Assembly: GCA_900543305.1 (NCBI GenBank)
Contig: UQQZ01000001.1
Span: forward strand, 1-64,000
DNA length: 64,000 nt
Origin: an uncultured Oscillospiraceae bacterium
Lineage (GTDB): Bacteria > Bacillota > Clostridia > Oscillospirales > Acutalibacteraceae
Direction: 5' to 3'
The notes under the pieces were generated by a model. The model did not search any database, was not told where the DNA came from, and saw nothing but the letters and a program-made list of their open reading frames with translations. This document shows, one piece after another, positions 1-7,512 of the stretch (the stretch's first letter is position 1; the number at the start of each line of letters is the position of its first letter). The translations under genes and the position numbers were made by a program.

Positions 1-117
1 TCCTGTCTGATGGGTGATTCCACAGCGCTTGCCTCAGCAATTGTGCGGTGCTGCCCTAAAACTGGAAAGTTTCCAGGAAAACCTGCCCACCTGGAAAGTG
101 AAGGTTCCAGCTGCTCC

Positions 118-588
118 TCAAGACTGTTTCTCCTTCTGGCCCTCCAAGGTTCCTGACTGTCCCACTCGACGGTGAAATTCCTGAATCATGGATTCCAAGG
201 TGATTTCCTTCATCGTCTGAATCACCGCTTCGGAGATCTTCCGGTAGGGTCCCTCCAGGACACCGTGGATATTTTGCGCCACTGGGCATTGATTCCCCTG
301 ACAGGCATGGATGCCAATCAAAGAAGATAACCCATTTGGCTCCATGGCACTGTAAATCATGTACAAGGTGATCTCCGAAGGATCTTTGCACAGCTCTGCC
401 CCACCTGTCCCTCGGGCCACCGTGATCAGTCCCGCCTTTTTCAAGGCGCTGATGGTATTGCGGACCACCACGGGGTTACACCCTGTGCTTTTTGCAAGAA
501 GCGCACTGGTTACTTTGGCAACCCCTTTGGCTTCATGAATAAAGATCAGGCAATGGACTGCCACGGAACATTTCATACTGATTTGCAT
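118..588 (-). CDS. Rrf2 family transcriptional regulator
   Basis: 156 aa, the usual Rrf2 length. The N-terminal winged helix-turn-helix starts MQISMKCSVAVHCLIFIH, with a recognition helix around VVVRNTISALKKAGLI and a wing at GTGGAEL. Rrf2 proteins are dimeric repressors that sense Fe-S clusters, NO, cysteine or disulfide stress. Here the middle part has only two spaced cysteines (ACQGNQC, about residues 94-99) rather than the three-cysteine Fe-S loop of IscR, so a thiol-sensing YwnA/HypR-like role is more likely (inference). The start is set by AAAGGA seven bases upstream. The gene is divergent from an iron-sulfur flavoprotein and the shared intergenic region carries dyads, so it probably controls itself and that neighbour. 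Confidence 0.88.
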   Translation of the reverse strand: MQISMKCSVAVHCLIFIHEAKGVAKVTSALLAKSTGCNPVVVRNTISALKKAGLITVARGTGGAELCKDPSEITLYMIYSAMEPNGLSSLIGIHACQGNQCPVAQNIHGVLEGPYRKISEAVIQTMKEITLESMIQEFHRRVGQSGTLEGQKEKQS

Positions 589-627
589 GACGGAATCCTT
601 TCTTCGCTTACCTATTGGATGAAAATC

Positions 628-696
628 TTGACTTTACATCTATTTGGTGCTAAACTACCAGATAGATGTAAAGATTTTTATTACATCTAATTGTAA
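628..696 (+). promoter_or_regulatory. Promoter and dyad operator in the Rrf2 / EFR1 divergent region
   Basis: A sigma-70-like promoter for the rightward gene is visible: TTGACT at 628-633, 17 bases, TAAACT at 651-656. It is embedded in a perfect 11-base inverted repeat, TTTACATCTAT at 633-643 and ATAGATGTAAA at 662-672. A second dyad, TTACA-N6-TGTAA, lies at 681-696 and repeats the core TTACATCTA. These are likely binding sites of the adjacent Rrf2 protein (inference from position and symmetry). Confidence 0.6.
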
Positions 697-778
697 TCCC
701 TTCTGAGGGAAATTGCAAGATGCAGCCGGGCCAAGAGCCTGGAAAACTCTCGGGAACATAGGATTGGAGGAAGTCAGG

Positions 779-1543
779 ATGAAGGTGTACGAAATATATT
801 TCAGCCCAACCGGCGGAACAAAACGAGTAGCAGATATTTTGGTAAAGAACTTGTCAGACGAAGTGGTGCCTGTCAATCTCACAGAGAGTAAGCAGCCAGA
901 GCAGCCGCTTCAGTTGCGCCAGGAAGATCTGGCTGTGATCGCCGTTCCTTCCTACGGCGGACGGGTTCCAGGTACTGCTGTGGAACGGTTGGCCAACATA
1001 AAGGGAAAAGGTTCCCGCGCTGTTCTCGTGTGTGTTTACGGAAATAGAGCCTACGAGGACACCCTGGTAGAACTGGAAGATACCGCCGCCCAGGGTGGAT
1101 TCCAGGTAATTGGCGCCGTTGCAGCTATTGCGGAACATTCCATTGTCAGACAGTTTGCAACCGGCAGGCCGGATGATAAGGACAGGCAACAGCTGGCTCA
1201 ATTTGCCAAACAGATTCAGAAAAAGATCGCTGAGGGCGATCTGGCAAAGCCTTCCCTTCCCGGGAATCGGCCCTATAAGAAATCCGGTGGAGCGGGGATG
1301 ACTCCCAAGCCCACCAAAGACTGTGTCCAATGCGGCATTTGTGCCAAGGAGTGTCCCGTTCAAGCCATTGACCCCAACGATCCCAAAAAAGTCGATGGCA
1401 ATCTGTGTATCTCCTGTATGCGATGCATTGCCGTCTGTCCTCATCAAGCCAGAAAAATAAACGGGGTCATGCTCTCCGCCGTAAGCCTTGCTTTGAAAAA
1501 AGTGTGCTCCGATCGAAAAACCTGTGAGCTGTTTCTTTCCTAA
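779..1543 (+). CDS. EFR1-type protein (flavodoxin domain plus 2x[4Fe-4S] ferredoxin)
   Basis: 254 aa from ATG 779, chosen because GGAGG lies eight bases before it; the frame is open for 22 further codons upstream but without a ribosome binding site. Residues 1-160 are flavodoxin-like with the FMN phosphate loop YFSPTGGTKRVADIL. Residues 180-235 hold two [4Fe-4S] motifs, CVQCGICAKECP and CISCMRCIAVCP. This EFR1 architecture occurs in anaerobes and probably passes electrons between ferredoxin and flavin carriers in the cytoplasm; the substrate is unknown. It is divergent from the Rrf2 regulator and followed by a terminator, so it is monocistronic. Redox control by the Rrf2 protein is inferred. 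Confidence 0.87.
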   Translation: MKVYEIYFSPTGGTKRVADILVKNLSDEVVPVNLTESKQPEQPLQLRQEDLAVIAVPSYGGRVPGTAVERLANIKGKGSRAVLVCVYGNRAYEDTLVELEDTAAQGGFQVIGAVAAIAEHSIVRQFATGRPDDKDRQQLAQFAKQIQKKIAEGDLAKPSLPGNRPYKKSGGAGMTPKPTKDCVQCGICAKECPVQAIDPNDPKKVDGNLCISCMRCIAVCPHQARKINGVMLSAVSLALKKVCSDRKTCELFLS

Positions 1544-1558
1544 AGAGGTTTACGGAGT

Positions 1559-1600
1559 AAAACCACCTGTTCAGTCTGAACCAGGTGGTTTTACTGTTTT
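1559..1600 (+). terminator. Intrinsic terminator after the EFR1 gene
   Basis: Perfect stem AAAACCACCTG (1559-1569) with CAGGTGGTTTT (1582-1592), then a T-rich tail. It also suits the convergent sortase gene on the other strand, so it is probably bidirectional. Confidence 0.85.
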
Positions 1601-1629
1601 TAGGCCAACATAAAAGCGCTAGGGTGACA

Positions 1630-2406
1630 TCACTTTTCTCGGGCTACTACGACAAACCTTCCCTCTTCCACATGATAACTGCATGTGGAAAGGGTGAGAA
1701 ACCGGTCTCCATACTGGGCAGAAACACCCGTCTCATAAAGGGCCGCACCCTCTATATTCTCCAAAAACCATAAAAAGAGATCGGGATCGCTCAGATCGAT
1801 CACCTGATAATATCGGAATACGTCGGTCCTATCTTCAGGGTATATCTGGGTATAAAAAGCTGCCAGGATTTCATAGGTGCCCTCTTTCTCCAGGGTATCG
1901 AATTGGATCGTTGGATGTTCCTTCCAATACTCTTCCTCCGAGAAGTTAAGTAAATCGTGGAACATGGTCCCATTATCCATATTGTGTCCGTATATCACCA
2001 CATGATCACTTCTTGGATTCAAAGTGCAACCTGCCCCTATAAAGGGAACTCCCGACACGGACTTCTCTCCATAAAAATCCCGTCTAAGGTAGTATTCCGG
2101 ATCTTCCGGAGTCATCATCACAGGATAATCAATGGCCGTACCTTCAATCCGGATCCAGCCGGCTAAGTCCGGGTTCTCTTCGAAAAGCGACTGGTACTGG
2201 GGCAGTATGCCGGGTTCTTCCTCCTCCCTTTCCTCTAGGATGTCTTCAGAGACAGCCGAATCGGTTTCTTGTCGCACTGTTTGCTGTAGATCCTGAAAGA
2301 CCTTCTCTTCCTTCCACCCTTCCCCCAAGGAGAAAGCCAAACCCACACAAGCACTTAGAAAAACGATGGCCACTCCTCCGGCAACTACCTTTTTAATCTT
2401 GCCCAT
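1630..2406 (-). CDS. Class B sortase
   Basis: 258 aa membrane-anchored transpeptidase. An N-terminal hydrophobic anchor (about residues 7-27) precedes an acidic linker and the sortase barrel. The catalytic residues are visible: His141 in VIYGHNM, Cys242 in TLSTC, Arg250 in GRFVVV. Class B sortases cleave after Thr in NPQTN-like or, in Clostridia, (S/P)PxTG-like signals and join the protein to peptidoglycan. It is the last gene of the operon and starts immediately after the stop of the preceding secreted protein. The likely substrate is the APQTG protein three genes upstream. Confidence 0.93.
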   Translation of the reverse strand: MGKIKKVVAGGVAIVFLSACVGLAFSLGEGWKEEKVFQDLQQTVRQETDSAVSEDILEEREEEEPGILPQYQSLFEENPDLAGWIRIEGTAIDYPVMMTPEDPEYYLRRDFYGEKSVSGVPFIGAGCTLNPRSDHVVIYGHNMDNGTMFHDLLNFSEEEYWKEHPTIQFDTLEKEGTYEILAAFYTQIYPEDRTDVFRYYQVIDLSDPDLFLWFLENIEGAALYETGVSAQYGDRFLTLSTCSYHVEEGRFVVVAREK

Positions 2407-3129
2407 TTACGGCTGTTCTCCCGTGATCATTGTCTCTCCCTGCGCAGTAGCACCAGAATGATGTTCAAGAGAAAAGTCCTGTTCACTGCCTTTCTCAGAA
2501 GCCTGATTCTCTTGCAAGTCTCCTTCCTGGGGATTTGTGTTGGCTACATCGGTTTCGGGCTGGCCTTCTGGGTCCATCTCCTCAACGGAAGGGGACTGCG
2601 TTCCTTCCTCATTGTCATTTACAGGATCTTCCAATTCTGCTTGTTCCGGAGGTTCCAACCCATCCGATACAGCAGAGTGTTCCGGCTGCCCTTCTGCTAC
2701 TACCACAACCTTACCTTGAGCCTCCGTTAACAAGTTGTCCTCCACTGAAAGAATATTAGTCGCTGAGTCAAAGGAAATCCCTGAAGGATTGTCCAGGCCA
2801 TTGGTGTAAATCGTGTAACAGGCTTCTCCCAAAGAAAGAGTCATGGTCTCCGGAAGGATATATCCTTCCTCCGGAACCAGGTAAAGCCCCTCTTCCAGGA
2901 AAATTCCTTGAAGATTTGTAAGCTGGAGAGTCCAACCTCTGGCAGAGTTTTGCGACAAAAATACGCTGGTCAGAATCGTATCCGAATATTGAATTTCCAA
3001 TTTCAAATCGATGTCCTCTCGCCAAACATATTTACTTCCGGCAGCCGTCGTTGGAACTGTCATCAGAACAGCCAGCAAAAGGCTGGAGAGGAGCCAACGA
3101 AACGGCACTTGCAACCGTGTTTTTTTCAT
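2407..3129 (-). CDS. Secreted protein of unknown function in the SipW/sortase operon
   Basis: 240 aa. The signal peptide is visible (MKKTRLQVPFRWLLSSLLLA, probable cleavage after TTAAG). A small globular part follows (about 32-140), possibly a beta sandwich, and then a long acidic Glu/Pro/Gln/Ser-rich tail (about 145-240) that is probably disordered. No sorting motif, membrane segment or known domain was seen. The stop codon abuts the sortase start, so the two are translated together. A minor fibre subunit or an assembly factor for the TasA-like proteins is possible but not shown by the sequence. Confidence 0.75.
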   Translation of the reverse strand: MKKTRLQVPFRWLLSSLLLAVLMTVPTTAAGSKYVWREDIDLKLEIQYSDTILTSVFLSQNSARGWTLQLTNLQGIFLEEGLYLVPEEGYILPETMTLSLGEACYTIYTNGLDNPSGISFDSATNILSVEDNLLTEAQGKVVVVAEGQPEHSAVSDGLEPPEQAELEDPVNDNEEGTQSPSVEEMDPEGQPETDVANTNPQEGDLQENQASEKGSEQDFSLEHHSGATAQGETMITGEQP

Positions 3130-3143
3130 GAACCACTCCTCCT

Positions 3144-3686
3144 TTAATCGATTTGCTCCGCCTGAACGGACAATGTCAGGTCTGTTACTGAATTCTTACT
3201 TATTGTGTCAAAGTCCCCGGAAAACGTCAACATATGGGAATGTATATCTGCGTTGTTTGCTTCAAAGGTGCCTGCATTGGAAAACGTGTAAGTAAGACCA
3301 TCGGGAGATACTTCTTTTCCGTCCAGTTTCATGGAAACTCCATCAGGCAGCGATTCTTTCAAGGTCACCACAATATCGTATTTGATAGCCACTTCAGAGG
3401 GAGAACCTGTCCCTTGATTGGAAACCGTGAAGGAAAAACTCTCGCTCTTTATGCCATCGTTTGAAGGCCGTTTCATCACTATGGAGGTAGCATCTGGGTC
3501 ATGAGATACAACAACTACTCCTGCTGCCACTTGCCCCTTTTCCTGTCCTTGGGCCCCGGAGATATATCGAGAGAAAGTGAATCCCGTGAACACGAGAGTA
3601 CATAAGAGCATGTACATCAGACACACAGGGAGCGAAACCCCCACTCTCCCAAGCTGCCCATGTTTATTTTTCTGCCTAAATCTCAT
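3144..3686 (-). CDS. SipW-dependent TasA/camelysin-like secreted protein
   Basis: 180 aa. An unusually long N-terminal signal region (about 1-42) ends FTGFTFSRYISGAQG, resembling the TFAKY-type signal cut by SipW signal peptidases. The rest is a beta-rich domain of the TasA/camelysin type (FSFTVSNQGTG, SMKLDGKEVSPDG). TasA-like proteins polymerise into extracellular matrix fibres. The start has GGGAGG nine bases upstream and overlaps the end of the preceding sipW gene by 11 bases, so peptidase and substrate are coupled. The family call rests on the signal and context; the core is divergent. Confidence 0.78.
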   Translation of the reverse strand: MRFRQKNKHGQLGRVGVSLPVCLMYMLLCTLVFTGFTFSRYISGAQGQEKGQVAAGVVVVSHDPDATSIVMKRPSNDGIKSESFSFTVSNQGTGSPSEVAIKYDIVVTLKESLPDGVSMKLDGKEVSPDGLTYTFSNAGTFEANNADIHSHMLTFSGDFDTISKNSVTDLTLSVQAEQID

Positions 3687-4206
3687 AGTGACGTCCCTCC
3701 CTATTCGTATGCTCTCCCCATCTGCGCAACAGCTGGGGAACCTCTATCAATAAAACACCAAGAAGGATTAGGAGAATTCCCCCAAGCGGTGTTCTCAGGA
3801 ACCCGATTAGACTCCCCATCCGGGGAATTCTTCCCACCACTTGGCCTAGAATTTGCTCAGGAACCACTCCTTGAGGGTCTGGGGCGTTGTTGGCATCTCC
3901 CTGGGTAAGGAAAATTCCAGACTTAACGCCTATGATCCGGTGAGTGACTAAGGCATCTCCACTTTGAAATGTGATTATGTCGCCCACCTGATACTCTTTC
4001 TGAGCACAGTTGAAAATGAGATCGTCCACAGCCAAAGATGGCTCCATGCTGCCAGACACGATAACCGCTGTGGAGAACCCAAATAACGTGGGATGTTCCA
4101 CTCCCATCACCCGCTCCATAAACAGTAGAGACAGGTTACAAAGAAGCAATATTCCCAGTATCAAGGTCAGCGCCACTTGCACTGTTTTCCCAATCACTTT
4201 CCTCAT
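3676..4206 (-). CDS. sipW: SipW-type (ER-type) signal peptidase I
   Basis: 176 aa from ATG 4206. The start overlaps the upstream stop in ATGA, showing translational coupling. It has an N-terminal membrane helix, the serine motif VSGSMEPSL, and a His in place of the general-base Lys (DALVTHRIIG), the hallmark of archaeal/ER-like SipW enzymes. GDANNAPDPQGV matches the conserved GDAN box and a C-terminal membrane helix follows (PLGGILLILLGVLL). SipW enzymes mature TasA-like matrix proteins. This is the second such gene in the operon and lies just before the second TasA-like gene, suggesting a dedicated pair. Confidence 0.92.
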   Translation of the reverse strand: MRKVIGKTVQVALTLILGILLLCNLSLLFMERVMGVEHPTLFGFSTAVIVSGSMEPSLAVDDLIFNCAQKEYQVGDIITFQSGDALVTHRIIGVKSGIFLTQGDANNAPDPQGVVPEQILGQVVGRIPRMGSLIGFLRTPLGGILLILLGVLLIEVPQLLRRWGEHTNREGRHYEI

Positions 4207-5306
4207 TGCTTGTCCTTCCGGCGATCTACCAGAAGCAGCAACAGCAGTACACCACTGATTCCCATCAGCCACAAATACATCGTGACCGAGCTGTTGTCCC
4301 CTGTTTGAGGAGCTTGCGGATAGATATAATCTTCATCGGATGGATCGGGATCCTGCGTATCATCGGAATTCTGTGGGCTGTCCGGGTCCGTGGGACTTTC
4401 GGGATCCGCGGGACCGTCCGGATCTTCAGGATTGTCCGGATCTTCAGGATTGTCCGGATCTTCGGGATTGTCCGGATCGTCAGGATTGTCCGGATCTTCG
4501 GGGTTGTCCGGATCTTCGGGATTGTCAGGATCTTCAGGATTGTCCGGATCCTCGGGACTGTCCGGATCCTCGGGATTGTCAGGATCTTCGGGATTGTCAG
4601 GATCCTCGGGATTGTCAGGATCCTCGGGATTGTCAGGATCTTCAGGATCTTCGGGAGTATTGCCGCCCGGCTGGGCCTCTTCCTCCACCACAATATAGAT
4701 GCCTGCCGTCACATCATCAGCGGTCTCCCAGGCAGCCCGGTTTCCCAGCTCAGTATCCACCTTGTCTCGTTCCTCGCTGTCGTAATAGTTCCACTTCCAA
4801 GCGATGTCAAAATCCTGTATTTTTCCGCCCTCTACCGTTCCCGACACAGCCCGCACCACCTGGTCTTCCGTCACCCCACTGGGCAAAGGGTAGGATTCTG
4901 TATCGGTAAACCCTTGACCGGATAATTCCGGCTCTACTGGGAGAGCCTCTTCCTCCTTGATCCGGTACACTACCGCCACATAGCGGATGGAATAGGCAAC
5001 ACTGTTTTGCAATCGGACAATATTCAGGCCCTCCGTGCCAGGAGCCACCACTTTATCTTCGTTTTCCCCCTCCACGTTTTGATAGACACTGTGGAAAAGA
5101 CTCAGCTCCGCTACCCCGTTTGCATCGATGTTGGTGTTGCTGTCCCAGGTAAGGTTTCCCCTGGTATAGGTAAGCGTGTGATCTGGGCTTTCGCTTCTTC
5201 CCCCATAGGTCCAACTCATTGCAAAGGGAAACAGGATGACTTCCAGCAAGAATAAAATCAACACAGTGGGCAAAAGCCATTCTTTTTTGACCCTCCAGGA
5301 TTTCAC
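4203..5306 (-). CDS. Wall-anchored surface protein with NPEDPD repeats and APQTG sorting signal
   Basis: 367 aa from GTG 5306, preceded by AGGGAGG; an open frame extends 56 codons upstream without a ribosome binding site. Order: N-terminal hydrophobic signal (about 10-30, KKEWLLPTVLILFLLEV), a SipW-substrate-like beta domain (about 35-215), then about 14 tandem NPEDPD-type hexapeptides forming a stiff acidic stalk. The C-terminus has a sorting signal: APQTGD, a membrane helix (TMYLWLMGISGVLLLLLLV) and the basic tail DRRKDKQ. The class B sortase at the end of the operon is the obvious partner. It could be the wall-attached base or tip adaptor of a TasA-like fibre (inference). Confidence 0.88.
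   Translation of the reverse strand: MKSWRVKKEWLLPTVLILFLLEVILFPFAMSWTYGGRSESPDHTLTYTRGNLTWDSNTNIDANGVAELSLFHSVYQNVEGENEDKVVAPGTEGLNIVRLQNSVAYSIRYVAVVYRIKEEEALPVEPELSGQGFTDTESYPLPSGVTEDQVVRAVSGTVEGGKIQDFDIAWKWNYYDSEERDKVDTELGNRAAWETADDVTAGIYIVVEEEAQPGGNTPEDPEDPDNPEDPDNPEDPDNPEDPDNPEDPDSPEDPDNPEDPDNPEDPDNPEDPDNPDDPDNPEDPDNPEDPDNPEDPDGPADPESPTDPDSPQNSDDTQDPDPSDEDYIYPQAPQTGDNSSVTMYLWLMGISGVLLLLLLVDRRKDKQ
4405..4655 (-). repeat. 18-bp tandem repeat encoding NPEDPD
   Basis: About 14 copies of an 18-base unit (GGATCTTCAGGATTGTCC on the plus strand, with silent changes) encode the hexapeptide stalk of the anchored protein. Units differ mainly at third positions (tcc/tca, ttc/ctc), so some may be old. 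Units are whole multiples of three, so copy-number change would lengthen or shorten the stalk without a frameshift. Confidence 0.9.
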
Positions 5307-5498
5307 GTCTATTCCTCCCTTGTTTTGTGTGGTTCTGAAACTGGTTTTTGACCTTGTGCCTGCCCCCCACTGATCAGCGGGAGGCAAGGACAAAATCAAA
5401 ACAGGGAATTTACCAAGAGACAACGCCCCAGCCAGCCACATGGCCGGGGCCTCCCTCTCGGTTATTTCGATCAAGAAATGGGTGTCATCAAACGTACT

Positions 5499-6200
5499 TT
5501 AGTCGATCTGGGTGACAGTGGCACTAGCGTCAATAGAAATGGTGGGAGCTGCACCTCTGGCTGCTTTATCCCCTAAATATGTATCCTTGGTATCTTCTCC
5601 CTCAAAGGGCCACTCCCACTCTAAAACAAAGTATTTGTCTAATTCTTGATTAGGTTCAAACTTTCCAGATAATGTGAGCTCTTCTGTCAACACACGCTCA
5701 ATTTCAGCCATTAATTCAGCCTGTGTTCCATATTTACTTCCATCAATCGTCCCTTGAGTAGCTCCATTAAATGTGAAAATCAACGGGCAGTAAAATTCTG
5801 TTTCTACACTTTCTGGAGTTTCTCCATCTTCAAGAGGTTCCCCGTTAGGCTTAATATTCCATCCTTCCAAATCAATATTGAAATCGATTGTGTACTCGCA
5901 AGCCACCTCGGGGGTTCCGGAGAAGGTCAGTTCATAGGGCTCTGGACTCTCTGTACCTGGTGCAACCACATATCCTCCCCCTGATTGTACCGTAAAAGAA
6001 TCCTCTCCTATATCATAAACACTTGAAAAAATATCCCCTGACCACTCTGCAGTCACGCCCCACTTTGCTACCCGGGCAGAATCTTCTCCTTTTCCTTCAC
6101 TGACATACTTGGCAAACGTCCCTCCCACAAAGCAGGAAGAGATCAACGTGAGAACCAGCAAAACAGCTGCCAGCCGCATGACTTTGTTTGTTTTTTTCAT
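5499..6200 (-). CDS. SipW-dependent TasA-like secreted protein
   Basis: 233 aa. The N-terminus is a textbook SipW-dependent signal: MKKTNKVMRLAAVLLVLTLI then FVGGTFAKYVSEGKG. The mature part begins with the typical ARVAKWGV segment and continues as a beta-sandwich matrix protein (AEWSGDIFSSVYD, YVVAPGTES, VACEYTIDF). By analogy with TasA it should form extracellular fibres after cleavage by the SipW enzyme encoded just upstream (start of this gene 15 bases after that stop). No sorting signal is present, so attachment to the wall would need a partner such as the APQTG protein. Confidence 0.88.
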   Translation of the reverse strand: MKKTNKVMRLAAVLLVLTLISSCFVGGTFAKYVSEGKGEDSARVAKWGVTAEWSGDIFSSVYDIGEDSFTVQSGGGYVVAPGTESPEPYELTFSGTPEVACEYTIDFNIDLEGWNIKPNGEPLEDGETPESVETEFYCPLIFTFNGATQGTIDGSKYGTQAELMAEIERVLTEELTLSGKFEPNQELDKYFVLEWEWPFEGEDTKDTYLGDKAARGAAPTISIDASATVTQID

Positions 6201-6215
6201 TTGGATAAGCCTCCT

Positions 6216-7028
6216 TCAATAGGTTTGATCGGAACGAGTTTCTCGCCCTGTTGTGGAAATACGGCTTGTCCCCACACGAGGATTTTGCCTTCCACTTATT
6301 TCTCTGCTCGGTCCGGCGTGTGGCCGCCTTCCCTGCATGGTTTCATGGGAATGCCTTGGAGATCCCCCTGCCACCGGCATGGGAATGCTCTTTTCTCCGG
6401 TCAAGGAACGAAGGCGTGAAAGTTCCTTTTCCATTTCCTGAGATTTTTTCCGTTCCCGATTTGCATATCGCTGACGGCGAACAATGTCATACACAATAAA
6501 CGCCAGCAAGGGGACCCCCACAAACAGCATCATCCCCAGCGGTTTTTGTAAAAATATCACCAGATCTCCCACTTTTGGGATCCGCCCCAGGTACGCTCCC
6601 ACCAGCTGATTCTCTCCAACCGGTTCGGTATCCTCCGTTTCATTGGCATCTCCCTTTGTGGTAAACAGGAAACTGCCGTCCTCGTCGGTTTGAATCGAGG
6701 TAATCCGGTGGGTCACGGCAATGCTGCCGCTCATGTAGGCAATTACATCTCCAACTTCCAGCTTTTCCGGATCGGCAGAGCCCATAAATACCAGATCCCC
6801 TACCTCTATATGTCCTTCCTGAGATCCACTCATGGATCCCGATAACACAACCATGGGAGTTATCCCAAAAACCGATGGGGGACGATCCGGGTTAACGGTT
6901 CCTTTGATTACGATGGTGAGATTACATGCCACCAACAACCCCAACACGATACAGAGTGCCAAACACAAAGCCGTTGCCACACGACGGAGGGGGCTTGATT
7001 TATTTCGATGTTTTTTCGCATGTCTCAT
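6216..7028 (-). CDS. sipW: SipW-type signal peptidase I with C-terminal extension
   Basis: 270 aa, first gene of the fibre operon. Membrane helix at about 20-42, serine motif VVLSGSMSGSQEG, His base in SIAVTHRITSI, GDANETEDTEPV box, and a second membrane helix near 165-185 (PLGMMLFVGVPLLAFIVYDIV). It differs from the other sipW gene by a cytoplasmic basic tail of about 80 residues (RRQRYANRERKKSQEMEKELSRL onward, with a short coiled coil) whose role is unknown. The ribosome binding site is GGGGAG about ten bases upstream. Two SipW enzymes in one operon suggests each has its own substrate class. Confidence 0.92.
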   Translation of the reverse strand: MRHAKKHRNKSSPLRRVATALCLALCIVLGLLVACNLTIVIKGTVNPDRPPSVFGITPMVVLSGSMSGSQEGHIEVGDLVFMGSADPEKLEVGDVIAYMSGSIAVTHRITSIQTDEDGSFLFTTKGDANETEDTEPVGENQLVGAYLGRIPKVGDLVIFLQKPLGMMLFVGVPLLAFIVYDIVRRQRYANRERKKSQEMEKELSRLRSLTGEKSIPMPVAGGSPRHSHETMQGRRPHAGPSREISGRQNPRVGTSRISTTGRETRSDQTY

Positions 7029-7072
7029 GGTTTCTTGCTCCCCTTCCTTGGGAAATATCTTTTCTGTTCCAG

Positions 7073-7078
7073 ATTATA
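7073..7078 (-). promoter_or_regulatory. -10 box of the sipW-tasA-sortase operon
   Basis: TATAAT on the minus strand 45 bases before the first sipW start. No good -35 box is seen 17 bases upstream, which suggests dependence on an activator; the HK/response regulator pair nearby is a candidate (inference). Confidence 0.45.
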
Positions 7079-7167
7079 ATACAAAACCAATGCTATGTTC
7101 TATAGTTTTGGTAAATGTGACGAACCTGTGACTTTTCTCGTTTTTTAAAATTATTTCTGGTTTCACT

Positions 7168-7255
7168 ATGCTATTTCCCACGCATTCAAATTTTTTCTCA
7201 TTCTTGGCTGTATTGTTAGGCCTTAGAAAATTGGGCATTTATACGGAAATAGCAT
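7168..7255. repeat. 11-bp perfect inverted repeat in the fibre-operon leader
   Basis: ATGCTATTTCC at 7168-7178 and its exact reverse complement GGAAATAGCAT at 7245-7255, 66 bases apart. It lies in the roughly 350-base gene-free stretch upstream of the -10 box. It could be an operator pair or the ends of a small invertible segment. The rest of 7080-7430 is AT-rich, without an ORF or recognisable RNA. Confidence 0.6.
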
Positions 7256-7429
7256 CAAAAGTTTAAGTGATTATTCTTTTGTGAAAAGGGAAATGGCCTT
7301 TGCTCGAAACCTTTTTTAGCAAGATTGGAAATCCTTCTAGAAACGTCGTAATTCTTACTTTGACCTAAAAAGCGGAAATTCTATCTCTCTTTTGCACAAA
7401 TACAAGTGACAATGGACTAGATGGCAACA

Positions 7430-7467
7430 AAAAAGACTCAAAACCGATGACCGGCTTGAGTCTTTTT
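7430..7467 (-). terminator. Intrinsic terminator after the histidine kinase gene
   Basis: 12-base stem AAAAAGACTCAA / TTGAGTCTTTTT around a 14-base loop, with a T run on the minus strand. It isolates the kinase from the fibre operon. Confidence 0.8.
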
Positions 7468-7512
7468 CAATCCTTTACGGATGCATTCGATATAAACACG
7501 TTCCAGGAAGGC

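Noticed and set aside
1..117. CTGGAAA...TTTCCAG dyad near 64-78 as a terminator
   Set aside because: Short stem without a T run; too weak to call.
4206..4925. Long plus-strand ORFs with collagen-like or Arg/Ile-rich repeats across the stalk repeat
   Set aside because: They are other-frame readings of the 18-base repeat of the minus-strand anchored protein; no ribosome binding site and no sense outside the repeat.
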